A stretch of DNA of 64,000 nucleotides from Platycnemis pennipes. Lineage: Eukaryota; Arthropoda; Insecta; Odonata; Platycnemididae. Positions 31,800-44,204 of the stretch are shown piece after piece (the first letter of the stretch is position 1; the number at the start of each line of letters is the position of its first letter). The notes under the pieces are model-generated. The model had not been told where the DNA came from, searched no databases, and worked only from the letters and a program-made list of their open reading frames with translations. A program made the position numbers and the translations under genes. The stretch covers positions 74,581,672 through 74,645,671 of the forward strand of contig OW121857.1 of assembly GCA_933228895.1 (NCBI GenBank), in the 5' to 3' direction.

Positions 31800-32095
31800 T
31801 CCGGTAATGAACAAGTACAAAAGATGTCGCCTTCAATGGTTCGAGCAAGTTGAGAAGATGGATGAGAGCCGAATTACTATGCAGATATATGATAGATGAG
31901 TACGGAGTATATGAGAGGAAATGTATGATCGAGGATAGCCTACGTGGAAGCGATTGAATATACCCAGGAGGGATGAAATATGGCTTTGTACAGGGATATT
32001 AAAAAGAGTGTAAAAGGCAAAAAAGTAGACACGGACAAGGGAGTGCATAAGAAAGAAATGAAATCGATGAATTTTCACCGGACTAGAGCTGAAAC
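31800..32095 (+). pseudogene. Decayed non-LTR retrotransposon 3' end
   Basis: Broken frames give KYKRCRLQWFEQVEKMDESR and TMQIYDR, then further basic segments with stops. R-L-Q/R-W-F-G/E-x-V-E-x-M-D-E-S-R is the familiar block before the GRPRxxW end of many arthropod endonuclease-RT elements. It is more decayed than the copies at 14.0 and 26.1 kb. Confidence 0.5.
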
Positions 32096-32099
32096 TCAA

Positions 32100-35000
32100 T
32101 GCTATTAATCATGTTCACAACAATACGGATTATCATGAAGAATACGCATATGGATTTCAGAATTTGCTCTATCATGCAATGCGGGTCAAAGCTCTATGTA
32201 CAACAGTAATTTCTATTTTGGGAGCAAAATAAGAGACAACAATGGCACCATCATGACTGAGATTTCCCTACCCAGAGTCCATCGACAACGAAACAAGAAA
32301 TCTACTCCTCGGATAAGAATTCTTCCCACAAACTAGCAACCTGTGATCTGAAAGACAGTTTGATTGTAATAAAACTCTTTCAAACAGAACTTGTTGACTT
32401 AAAACTCTGAGGAAAAATCTCGGTGGGCTTGTGTCCAGGAACGTGGGATAAAAATGAATTCAACAAAGCTTTGATTTTGTTCCCACCCAACAAATATATT
32501 TCATCTCCTTTATTTCCCGGACGGTACAATGTTTCGTTTCCTTTAACGACGAGTCTTTTTGCTAACTCCAAGAGGGGTCATTACTTCTTTTATGTTTATA
32601 GACGCTTGAGGCCACGGCTTTCGCCACAGCCACATAAGAACTTGAGTAAGCATAAGTATCATTATAAGACTGCTATGAAACATTTTATGTCAACATCACA
32701 GTTCCTCATCTACAACTATAAAGTCCCATGCAGGCCACCTTATGGATTAAGGTGGAGGGTGAAAAATTTCCAAACAATAATTACGTGAAAGTCGAGATAT
32801 ATTTGGATATGTGCATGAAACTCAGTTACGAAACGAATATGTGTCTAATATATTTTCTTGCTTGTTCGTTTTAACACGAATAATTCCATTAGATTATTGC
32901 AATATCTGACGGCAAATGATAGCTTGAAACTAGCAGCTGTTGCTTGTTAAGTTCCCGTATTTCCTAGTTTGATTTAGTACACTTATGATAATGTAGTTAC
33001 TAACAATAGGACCGTTTACTTTCCAGGAATACCAAAACGGTAGCCCTTGCCATACACCCTCGAACTGAATAAAGATAATATAGCATAGACGTAGCTAAAT
33101 TCAATGCATAAAGTAATACGTTAATAAATAGAGTTAGGTAGATACATTGGCAAATTAAGCTGTGACGCGCATTCAATTTTATTTCCTTTGCAGAGAATTA
33201 AAAAAATGAAATAATGTCATATTAACCTCAGCAGGCTATAAAAGTCATCCACTACTTGAAGGCCAGCGAGACACTTGAGGAAGAAAGAGACCCGACAAGG
33301 CCTTTAAGGTCCCGCGAAGGAAAAATAATTTACAACCATGCTAAAATATAACAAACCAATTAAAAGAGAATTGAAAGAAATCCTTTTAAAAAGATCAACC
33401 ATCCACGGCTGAACCGCTTGGAATTTTACGGAGGCAGTTAATGATGAGAAGGGTTGTTAAAATAAAAGGGGAGAAATAGAAGTATTGCGGAGTATTCCAA
33501 GAAATGACCCAGGTTGCGCGAATAGGATCCCAACGGACAGGACTCCAGAGCCCGGATGACGATGGATACACGTTTGTGGCTGGGGCAACTAGGAAACCGC
33601 TTCCACGGCCTCCAGAGAAATGGATTAACATTGCCAAATGATCCGTTTCCAAAAAAAAAACTTGTTTCGTACGTAAAAGCGAGGCGGGTCACGTTCAAAC
33701 CAGGGCCGCCGCCGCTCCAGATTCTGAGCGACGCCATTGGTGGATACGAAGTGAGAGGCAGATGGATGCATTTCGATAATGGTCCCAAGCAAATATCCAA
33801 AAGGGAGGGCCCTGATACAGCCCCGCTTAATGCGAAGCTCGCTTTAAATGCACGGGCAAAATAAACAGGGGAGTAAATTAACATTTTCGAGAGCGAGTCG
33901 GGGATCACCCTGCTTCAAAATTCAACGGACCGAAATTTATTTCGCGGAGCATACCTGAACGGCATAGGCCGAATTCCATGTCCGCAACAAGCATTTCCGG
34001 ATCCCTCACAGAGATAATAAATCATTTAATTCATTGAGGAGCAAAAACTGGAAAAGATATACTTTTGTATGGAACTTCAACGAGTTATTATTACTCGGCT
34101 ATTTTTGGGCCAAGGAGGAACAGTTCCTAGAAACCTATGTTTTACGAGCTATAATAATTATGCACACTTTGCAAAGTAGCGTGTGAGCAATCTTGTGCGT
34201 GTGGTGACTCATAACCAAACCATATGCGACGACTGCGTAATCAAATCACGTCGCATCAATCCCATGATGACACAAACATTATTCCAGCCCTGTATGTTGG
34301 TTATAAAAAAGTGACGTATTAACACGGGGACAAAGCCTAACAGGGTCAACAAAAGTTTTTACCCATCAACCATTCGCGGAAATTATACGAACACAGAACT
34401 GCGTGTTCGAATTCACTAGTAAACAATCGAAACTAGGAATTCAGTCATCATGTTCCGTCAGTAAAACTTTGCAACACACGTATCCTTTAGGAATCCAAGC
34501 TGGAATTCATGAAAAAACTGTTTATTGTTTTCCTTCCATCTTATCGAGGCATTAAGTAACATTGAATGACCAGCGATTCTAACAGCGTCCATATCAAGAA
34601 CTTTTGATAGTAATAAACTTAAGCCACACGATGAAATGCAATCTATAAGCACGGATATTGTAAAAAGTCACCTAATATCACTGTTTTTGAGGCAAAGATT
34701 AATTTCGGCCGACACGGAATTCAGGTTTCATCAATGACTAATGAAAAAGGCTTATCATACCGCGCAAATGAATTCAAACAAAAAGTGTGTAGCATTTCGT
34801 CCTTCTTCCTTACACCAATAACCTCACGTGTCCATAGCTTAACGAGTCAATCACTGCAACTTACATCACCTGCAATATGTCTAGCGGTTTTCTGCTAGAT
34901 AATTTCCGCAAGAAATATATTATACCCGACAATTATGGAGCACTGAACCGTATGATTGGTATGAAATCAATATTGTATACGCTCCCATTTTTTTAGCATT

Positions 35001-36600
35001 AATATAAATTAAGATTGTATAAATCAATAAATATATATTATAAAATGCAACAATTACCACGTTCTGTGGCGTGTTCACTAAAAGAGCAGACCTTTCATTG
35101 ATGGACAAGTAATGATAATACACCTTTGTCGTATTTACATTCCTTTTTGTCTTGCTCCCTGAAGGACCTGAGACCAGCAGTAGAACTGGAACACCGAACT
35201 CTTTTTGAAAAAAGTCTGCATAAACAGGGGTGGCTAATGTTCGTATTTTTCAGAATAAGTGAAATTAATCGAATTTTTTCCGCCAAAAAAATTTTTAAGT
35301 ACCGCCATACGGCACAAAGAAGTAGACAAAAAACATTCAACGCTCAGCGGAAACGAAAAACGCTAAAGAGGATTGAAAAAATAAATAAAACGCAAAGGGA
35401 GGAAACGCCATGACAAACGAAGTCGACTTGTCCCGAATGGAAGGAGAGCAATGGCGGAATCAAGAGCCGGCGAAACAAACGAGAAATGAAATGCGCCAGG
35501 TATAAACACCGAAACTCCCGATGGGAGGAGGGAGAAGTCGTTGGGAAAAGGGGTCGCTTGGAAGGAGGAGGTAGGAGTGGGAAGAGACAGAGGTGGGTAA
35601 AATGAAAGGAAGAGGGAGAAAGAGAGAGAAAGGGGTGTGGGCAGGAAAGAGGGGAAAGTAGGGGAGAGGAGGCGGGGTTGCCAAATTTCCCCGCACGGCA
35701 AGAAGAAAAAAAAAGAGACTAAAATTGAGGCCGGAGGAAGGGAGTTGTATGGGTGGGAGGGAGAAGAGATCGCGGGGGAGAGTGGTGAGAGGGTTGTAGG
35801 GAGGTCATGGTGAGGGCAGTGGGGAGGAGAGGAGAGAGTGGGGGATAAAAGAATAAAATCGGGACGAGAGAAGGGGGTTGTTCTGAGTCGGGAGGGTGAA
35901 AAGGGGGTCGAAAGGATTGGCGTTGCGGGGAACGAGAAAAGAGGGCACATGTAGGAAAGGGAAAGACTCTTTCGGAACTTTTCGAGGATATGAGAGGAGG
36001 GAGGGGGAAATGAAGAAGGCGGGGGCGTTAGAACAGAAGCGCCAATGCGATCATTCTGACCTTTTACGGATTCCAGCGGGCCTTCGCTAACCATGGGAAA
36101 AAATACTCTCCACTTGGTCGCTTTCACTTCACGTCAGTTCTCATTTCACAGATCGAAAACTAGCTGATTTCGTACAAATTATTATCCGCTCTGAACATAA
36201 TTGATTATATAAGGTGTCACTTAATGAATATGAGTTACATATTGTTGACGAGAAATAAACGAAGAACATATAAGTATGTACTATTTTCACTCTATTTTAA
36301 ACACAGTCCATGAATTCGACAACTAAGTGTCATAACTAACTTGATAATAACACTCGGTGATCGATACCACGGTTGGTGCTTCACACAGTGTTAAAATAGT
36401 AACTATTCTTTGTTTACTGCTCATCAAAAATATTCTCTAAAGAGCCAAATCGATCAATTATAATAGCTTTATGCATTCAAAAATAGAAGTTTTTTACATA
36501 GAAATATAATTAACAACACTTTATGCGTCACTTTACCTATTATAACTATTACTACTACAAATACTAATTACTATATTCTCTATAATGGACACAGTCTCGT
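32100..36600. other. Unassigned DNA with a 500-bp purine-rich island
   Basis: No gene or named repeat in 32.1-35.4 kb. From about 35515 to 36030 the + strand is almost entirely G/A. The antisense frame of 254 codons there is made mostly of Ser, Pro, Leu and Phe. It is an effect of having few stop codons in pyrimidine-rich DNA and has no domain. Confidence 0.4.
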
Positions 36601-36604
36601 CCAC

Positions 36605-36790
36605 GGAGAGCTATCTGCGGTAACCAGGTGTAACGTACCGGACTGGTAACCCAAATCTACTTAGTCAGTTCCAATCCCACTAGGGAACTATTATTGCAGG
36701 ACTTGCCGGTAGACATTAAGCGAAGACGCCTGCTGTAATTAGGCAATAACCTAATCTTAGGTTAGAGTGTAACCTTTGATTAGGATAAGG
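36605..36790 (+). repeat. tRNA-like SINE, degenerate
   Basis: GCGGTAACCAGGTGTAACG (A-box region) and CAGTTCCAATCCCACTAGG (B box) are at tRNA-like spacing. About 100 bp of body follow with TAACCTAATCTTAGGTTA. The body does not match the 23.1/28.1 kb family by eye, so this may be a second SINE family. Confidence 0.4.
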
Positions 36791-36794
36791 AATA

Positions 36795-38665
36795 AAAGCT
36801 AAACAAAATCTTAGGCCGAATTTTATGGGTTACGTGGTGTAATATTAGGTACCTAATACTACCTAAGCTGGCGAACGTAAAAGCAGAATATTGCATTTCA
36901 ATGGTGGACTGTTTTTCTGAATCTATTTCAGCTAAATTAGGATTAAAATTGAAGAGAATCACGGCATATACCTACTAACTTAAAACTTAACTTCTCTGGT
37001 AAAAACTTTTAATAAATCTACTTACGTTAAAAACATCGAGCCAACTATACTTCGTAATAGGTTATAAGAACTCCACACTGCTGACCTATAACCTAATATA
37101 TGAATAATGATGATGCTAATAATTACTATCTATGCTGATTCAATTCATGCTTATATTTTTTTTCGTAAAAACCACCGAATGGAAAAACAGACTTCTACCC
37201 GATAAGCCGCCGCCGTTTTCGGCAATGGTGAAAATGCAGTGTTTCTAAGGCTAGGCTCGGCCTGAAGTCAAGAGGGATATCCGGACTGGCCCGCCTATGA
37301 AGCAGGCAGCACAAGAAAAGGCCGGCTGGCAGTAAATTTGGCGTTCCCCGTGGAGCAGGTAGAACGGGAACAGAGGAGGGGAGGGGATCTATTCCCGCTG
37401 GAGAAAGGAGAATGGAAAAGAAGGAACGGGCTGGAGAAGGGAAAGCGTGGAATAGCTCAGTTGGGAGAGGAGGGCATATCTAAAGCCAAAAGACGGGAGA
37501 GCACAAAGGTCACGGGGGAAGGAATTAGAATGGGCTTTGATGAGACGGGATTCCCTCTTGAGACTGATTCAGTCCCGCACGTCCTTTTGCTGACCCGCTG
37601 AACGAGGAAGAATTCGCCAGAGGAAGATATGGGAGGGAATTTGAACGGAGGTTTAGGACGCTGGATCACTACTGCGAAAGTGAGAAACATGCACGGAAGA
37701 TTATTATATTATTTTTTTTTTAGCAATAACACGTTTTTCAATACATTTAAAGTTATAGACTTCAGTTTATGGGCAGATTCACGGGAAAATAATTAGAGCA
37801 TTGTCTGTTTCACACTTTATTTTTGTCAACCATGATTTTGAGATTCAATGTCACTATCGAGGTCTAATCTAATACGCACCTTGAATCCAAAGTCGGCAAA
37901 TAGAAAGTGTGGAACGTACAATATTTTGATTTTACTACTTTTAATGACAACTAGCCCACACTTCTAAAAGTAAAAAGTGGACTTTAAAAAAATGCTTTAG
38001 TAGCTTAGTATATTTTAGAGATCATTCCTATCAGCTTGAACTACAGGGTGGACTACAGTTGGGTCAATGAGGACTACAGTGTTGTTTCAATCCGACTAGC
38101 ACATTTAATCTAAACTAATTACATTAATTAGATTAGTAAGGCTAAGGAAAATGATTCCTTGATTTAAAAGCTAGTATCCCGATAGTTGAAAATAAGCGCA
38201 TTTCTTAACAACTTTAGCACGAATTACGACACACTTAAGACGAAAAAATATATTTTTCTTACTTTATTAGTATTATCCAGTAATATCAAGGCCATTTCGT
38301 AGATTGAGTAATATGGAAAAGAAAGAATATTAAGTTGGATGGCACTTATTCTAGAAACACCAAAAACATGAGGAATGACATATAAAACTTTCAAGATACA
38401 AACTAACCTGTAATTTCCAAAGATTCACGCATCAACTTATTACCAAAATATGAGATATAATTCACTCATCAGCACTATACCGTAAATAAAACAGGTTTGA
38501 ATGAAGAAAATCTAGAAAGAGAGCCAAACTCTTCGTGTCACCCAAAATTACCCAGTCTTTCAACTATTTATTTCTTCAGTCCCTAATACTTTAAACGTTT
38601 TTTAAGCACAGCCAATCTGTGTTATAATTCTGATGATTTTGGCGATATGAAATGGAAGCGAAACG
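36795..38665. other. Unassigned DNA
   Basis: A G/A-rich patch on the + strand at about 37330-37530 carries a spurious frame. Otherwise AT-rich with nothing recognised. Confidence 0.35.
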
Positions 38666-38670
38666 TGAAA

Positions 38671-38842
38671 ATATAGAAAGAAAGCACGAGTCAAATCCAC
38701 AAAAATAATAATTTTCAATACGACCCGAGTTTCACTATGTAACCGCATCAGGCGCTGTAATATAGTGAAACGTGAGTTTATTATTTATTATTATAGTAAA
38801 GTTTATTATGTTGTGGATTTGGCTCGTGTTTTCTTTCTATAT
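38671..38842. mobile_element. Fold-back element (172 bp)
   Basis: The 31-bp ends (38671-38701 and 38812-38842) are inverted repeats with two mismatches, beginning ATATAGAAAGAAA. A second inner pair, GAGTTTCACTAT against ATAGTGAAACGTG, closes a short loop, so almost the whole element folds into one long hairpin. No TA or longer target duplication is clear. It could be a MITE or an unclassified fold-back. No second copy was seen in the window. Confidence 0.65.
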
Positions 38843-38939
38843 TATTATCTGTACTCCCAGAATTTCTCTCATCACCATAAATGTTTTAATACAATGACTG
38901 GTTACTGCAGTACTCCGTACTTCCCTATTCGATGCTAGC

Positions 38940-39290
38940 TCATTAATGTATTTTTATTTCGTCTTTACTGCATCTCTCTTTATTTGTCCCATGTCCTTAT
39001 CCCTTGGCCTTTCTCTTGGTGTATTTTCTTCTCTCGGTCACAGGCTTGCTAAAAGCTCAATATGTTTCAGCATTAAACACACCATTACCCTTTGTAACTT
39101 TCTCCATCCACTACCATTCATTCGCCTGATTTCGTCCAGCCACTTCCCTTCCTACTATTTCGATTACCTTTATTCTTATATTTTTTCCATCTTCCTAGCA
39201 CATGGCTGAAACGCTTCCAGTCTATAATCGTCCCCTCTTTTCTGTTTGGGTTTCAGAACCATACAACAACACCCTACAGACCATAAATTC
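38940..39290 (-). pseudogene. Decayed non-LTR RT C-terminus
   Basis: Minus-strand translation shows RGDDYRLEAFQPCARKMEKI and WLDEIRRMNGSGWRKLQRV, then a basic REEKIHQEKGQ segment, across several frame breaks. The R-L-E-A-F...C-A-R-R/K-M-E-K-I order is the same C-terminal region seen at 26.3 kb. The upstream part (C-M-V-L-K-P) corresponds to the YGSET block with a frameshift. Confidence 0.55.
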
Positions 39291-39294
39291 AAGA

Positions 39295-41900
39295 TGTTTT
39301 TTTATTGGTCGATCCTTCAATTAGATAGGATTACGGCTGATCGGATATCGTACGTAGATCTTGTGATCGGATCAGTTCCAGCAGTCGGAGATACTTTTGC
39401 GACGCTTATCTGGTGAATTTTATAACCGTTCGGCGAGCAAATGCGATTAAGTCACCGTTATCCCATTTCCCGCAATTTATCCGAGTGCTAGCGCACACGC
39501 CCGGTCAAATACGTCCTGCGGGTAATATGTTCGTTGGAACGTTGCGATAAAAAGGCGTACTCGTTTAGGCTTCCAAGGATACAGCTCTTATTGACTTTCT
39601 TTCAGTCTATACAGATAAAACATATATCCATTTGCACCGAGTAAACGAAAGTATTACGCAGCATGAGCACGCAATACACAGCAATAAAAATTCCAATTTT
39701 CAATACAGGAAACCATTGAGTGGAAAAAAGAATTGTCGCGTTTAATGGGGATAACCATTGTTTCATTGTCTTGAAATGGGTAGAACAGAGAAGAAAAACG
39801 AAAGCATAAAAAAATGTTTAACGCTATGTACAGAATAGCATGAATTTTCAAACGATAATAATAGATGTTTTCAAGCTTTGAATGCGCAAAACAACACCTC
39901 AATAAAAAATATCTATTTTCGAGAAAACAAAGAATGGGATTTAAGAAATCTCAGAAACACAATTAGGCATACGCATTAGATAGAATAAATTATTACAATA
40001 TATTTATATCTAATTTATTATCTTGTAAGATAACCTCACTCAAGGTGTCTTCTCAAAGATGAATTTAATACTAATTTAAAATAAGAATCTAAGAAGTTAA
40101 GATAAAAAGACATTGGTAGAGCTAAGCGATTCTAAAATATTCCAAAGAGGTGCTAAACGCGTTATTTGTTTAAAGTGTATTTAGCTGAGTGCGAAAACCA
40201 GATATTTGCGTTCGCGTTTTTGATGAGAAGTCTATCACTAGTAATTAGCACTGTATGAGTGTAAAACCAATAACTATTACTCATAGCATTATTGAGCTCC
40301 CTCCAGTGAAAGGCTAAATTTTGATACAGGTATGCAATTTTTTTTACACGCAAATCAAATAAATTTGTGAATACAACTGCATTTTTACCGCATAACGATG
40401 ACCTGAGTCAAAGGATTTGAGTGTTAAAAAAATAATATATGCTTTGCTACAAGATCGCACGATGACATGGATAATTTTACACAGCACTGTATTCTTATCG
40501 ACATTCTTATTCTGCGCCTCAAGCGATCTCGCAGAAGGAAAGCACACAAGAGAAAAAAAACGACCAAACGAGAAACGAATAGATTACAATAAATCCACTT
40601 CCAGCGGATGCAAACGGAACGGCAATAATGCTCCCAGGCAAAAAAAATCGCATTAATAATCGAGGAGGCCCGCATATTAAAACGTATCATTACGCCCTGC
40701 CAAAGACCCTTTTAATTACTCCGCTGACCAAGATAAGGTATTTAAAAGAGGAAAGCGAACTCGGCACGGAACGATTGGCGAGTCATGCGACGTTTCAGGT
40801 ACCCTCCCGCGAAGATGTCGTTTAGTCTCGCCTCTCGTGCTGGCAACCTCATACATTTCCAGGCACTCTCGATGGAATCATATGAAAACATGGCGGACGA
40901 ACCCTAGGGGGAGCACGTGAGGGACAAAGACGGGGGGGGGGGGGGAACGGGGAAAAGAAATACACTCACGAGAGAGACAAGGAGTGAAGGTAGGCTTGGG
41001 ACATAAATCTAAATTCGCGGGCGCCCTTACGGCTGACAATCAGTCGTGAGGACGTCCCGGGTGGCTGACAGCGGCGGCTGTAGGGTCGAAAAGGGCCCCA
41101 CCCTCCCGCCATGTCGGCCTCAGATGGGCCCTCGGAAGAGGAGTGAGACAGAGGCATGTGGGAGGAGATAAGGAGAGAGCAGGGAGGTTGGGAGGAAGGG
41201 TTGGTTGCTGGTTGAGAAGCAAGCGAGCAGCTAATAAACAACCCGCCCCTGGTGTCCTCCCTTCACCTGGAGGCATTAGTGAGGCCCGGATAAGGTCCCT
41301 TCAGGCCGGAACGAAAGCTGACCGATAAGGCGGCGTGATCGCTCTAGATGGCAAAGCTGGGGGGGAAGGTCACGGGAGAAAACGAACAAACTGATGAATT
41401 CTGGGCGCTCTAATGGCGTCGCGCATAACCGAACCGCCTTGAAACAACCTCCCCGATGATCAAGGAATAGTACAATATTTCCTTTAGTACACAATTATTT
41501 TATCGACTGGGTATCCACTCAGGTATTGCCGACCGCGTGAACCTTTAGAAGCTTTCCTTAGCGTAAGTTATGAAGGACTAGCTTTTTAGCCGGCGTTTTT
41601 AAATTTTTATGCACGTAACGAATTGTTAATAATTTGATAAGTTTAACTGGTTTTATAAATTTAATTTTTAATAGATTAAATACATGAACAGTCAGGAAAA
41701 TTGGTTGCTTTGGTTGATTAAGTGATACAGATCTGAACCATGTATCCGGTGACCGTCCCACAGGGGGATAGTTTTCAAATAGTGCTAGTGTTCCATAAGA
41801 AGATATTGTGATCCTTAGTTAAATAAAATTTATTTTATAAAATTAGGTTAACTAAAGCACCCATGATGCAGTTACTAAAAATGGTTTGTATTCTTGGCAT
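39295..41900. other. Unassigned DNA with a GC-rich island
   Basis: About 40910-41240 is purine-biased and contains a run of 14 G at 40932-40945. No frame carries a recognisable domain. The rest is AT-rich. Confidence 0.35.
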
Positions 41901-41904
41901 AAAT

Positions 41905-41970
41905 GATTGCCTGATGCTGGTTCACCCCCGCCACACATCCTTATGGTGGTTTCAGGACATTGTAGGGGGG
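41905..41970 (+). repeat. CR1/L2-like LINE 3' tail copy
   Basis: GGTTCACCCCCGCCACACATCC, then TTATGGTGGTTTCAGGACATT, preserves the stem-loop with small deletions. Confidence 0.6.
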
Positions 41971-41974
41971 ACAT

Positions 41975-43985
41975 TTTTTAGTTGCATTGGTTCCAGCCAT
42001 GTGATTACACAACTCGAAAGTGCGATATAACCTAGGCAGTTAGAGGACCTTAAAACAACTCTAGTACAATATGGCGGAAAAAGAAGGGAGACTGGCAGGA
42101 ATTTCTTTTAATGAGGCAGTAAAAGTGACGTTAGAACGCATAAAATAGTAACGGTGAGAGCGTAATGCGAGGTAAAGGGAGGGTAATTATCAGGTCGATG
42201 GAAATACATACTCCGAGCTTCTGAACCCTATGGATGGCGAGGTAAGTGTTAGCGAGTGAAATGATTGGAGCCTTTAGGCAACCTTCCATTTCTTATTTTG
42301 TCGGCAGAATATTCATGAGTAACGTTGAGAGGGTCAGAAACTCAATCAATCGGCCAACGACCTCTGGAAATTAGGAGAGGAATGAAATTCTTATCGAGTT
42401 CGGCAGAGAGAAATTTCGTTCCGCACTTAATACTCTCTTTATCAGACCTCAGAACTTCATCTTTGTTGGGACGTAAGTACAGATGAAATCTATAAGGGAT
42501 ACCTTTCTGATGGAAAATCGTTAGGCTATGGCAATGGTAAACTTTCTCACATCATACCGCATTCTGCTTCGACTCATGATCTCCAGTGTCGGACTATCGC
42601 AAGGGTGTTTCTCAAGATCACTAACAGCACGGACGGTAACAAATATTCTCCACGTGGAAATAAATTCAGTTCTTAAATATTGCGGGAGCCGCGAGCGTAG
42701 GCTTACGCTTTGATTCACCCATCTAGATGGTATCCTGAATGTAACTTCAATGGCTTGCGGTATAGGTCGACTACAATCCCAAGCATAACGACTGGAAAAT
42801 AATCCTTTTGTTGGTAAACTTAATAACCGGTTTTGCTTTTACGTCAATTGATGGGATACATCATATATTATGCCAACACTGCATTAATTTTTGTATCGCC
42901 TTCGGAGCAAGGCGGGTACCAGGACGGAATTAGGCGGTACAACCGGAAACAACCTAAGTCATGCACATTTTTATGCCTAGTCGCACGTTGAATATCGGCA
43001 TGAAAGCCTTATGAACGCAGCCACATAAAAAAACACACGTATAGTATCGATTTAGTCGTTCCCCTTCCGTGTTCACGAGGCGTACTAGTCTGACGCTGAC
43101 TTGCTTCCCTCCAGAGATTCGAGGAATTGAGGGACTGCCCTTCACGAAGGGGGATACCATATAATACCGCAGGGATGTAGGGGGACGACGAAAATGGCTT
43201 CCCAGCGGGGCTTTATAAAGAATTAGGGCAGAGTAGGGGAAAGACGCAAAACACAAATGAGTTATAATAGTACGTTCTCGCATGAAGAAAAAGAGGTTGG
43301 CTATTTGGGGAAAAACAAAAGTATTCATCCACTCCCAGCTAAGAGAAATTATCTAGAGGAGGGCAGATGAGAGTTCGCATTGGCACAAGATACCCCCCCT
43401 ACGGGCACACACATGCCTTTCCACGAGACCACAATCAGTCATTGCCCCTTCACCATCCTCTGTGAAGAAACTACGTCCTATCTATTCATGCAAGGTAACG
43501 AGAAAATAGAAACTTCAAGGGCAGGACATGAGCATGCCTATAAGAGCGAAGGGGTGATTTTTAACAACTTTCTCCGAAAACATAAAAACAATTTTTTTTG
43601 AACGTGAATTTAGCACGGAACCCTATGCATCGCAATGATTGCTTAAAATTAAAAAGTACCTACTGAAATTTGATTCCAATGTTTGTTTTAAACTGGGATT
43701 ACTTTCACTGAATTTAAGAACCTTCGACGAAAATTGTGAATTCTAGTTAATATCTATGATCATTCGAACATAACCAAACTTTGTTATGAAAATTCATTCA
43801 GCATATCGTGGATATCAATAATCCACTAGTCCTCCGTGTACAGGAATCAACCGCGAAGCATAAGTGGTAAAAATATCATATAAAGCTTCAAAGGCTACGA
43901 TTTAAACTTGGCAAGCATAATACATTGAAACACGCAAGCAAATAATTTGACGCAACACTGTTAATAGTGTGTAGGTAAAAAGAAC
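41975..43985. other. Unassigned DNA
   Basis: Nothing recognised. A 124-codon minus frame at 42954-43328 has no domain and atypical composition; not called. Confidence 0.3.
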
Positions 43986-43988
43986 AAG

Positions 43989-44200
43989 TTTATTTTTAAT
44001 TCGTCATGAAGATCGACATTATTATTGACTTAATTACTCCAAATGACAAGTTCCGCACGTAAACATGCAGGGAAAAATGTAAATGTCTTGTAAAAAGAAG
44101 TTTACCGTGACCTGATGTGGGTTTCCCCACTCAGTCTTCGGATTCAAGTGATGCAAACATCTTTGGGGGATCTCTTACCTGGAAAGAGAGAAAAAAGACT
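43989..44200 (-). other. Candidate recursive splice site or terminal exon
   Basis: On the minus strand CTTTTTTCTCTCTTTCCAG is followed at once by GTAAGAG, and a TCTAAAT branch-like word lies about 25 nt before the AG. A polypyrimidine tract with CAG abutting GTAAG is the signature of a ratchet (zero-length exon) site used to splice long introns stepwise in insects. Alternatively the AG is a normal acceptor: the next 45 bases encode VRDPPKMFASLESED, then TGA (44131-44133), with an AATAAA signal at 43989-43994, about 140 nt downstream. I cannot decide between the two. No other exon of such a gene was recognised in the window. Confidence 0.35.
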
Positions 44201-44204
44201 TGAT

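Noticed and set aside
33038..33065. Additional LINE stem-loop (CCCTTGCCATACACCCTCG)
   Set aside because: Only the left arm resembles the family; the right arm and GTAGATG end are absent.
33438..33908. 156-codon minus-strand frame
   Set aside because: No recognisable domain, no splice or promoter context, and an overlapping + frame of 102 codons.
35363..36127. 254-codon minus-strand open frame
   Set aside because: It lies antisense to a nearly pure G/A tract; the translation is Ser/Pro/Leu/Phe low-complexity with no domain. Pyrimidine-rich DNA has few stops, so length is not evidence.
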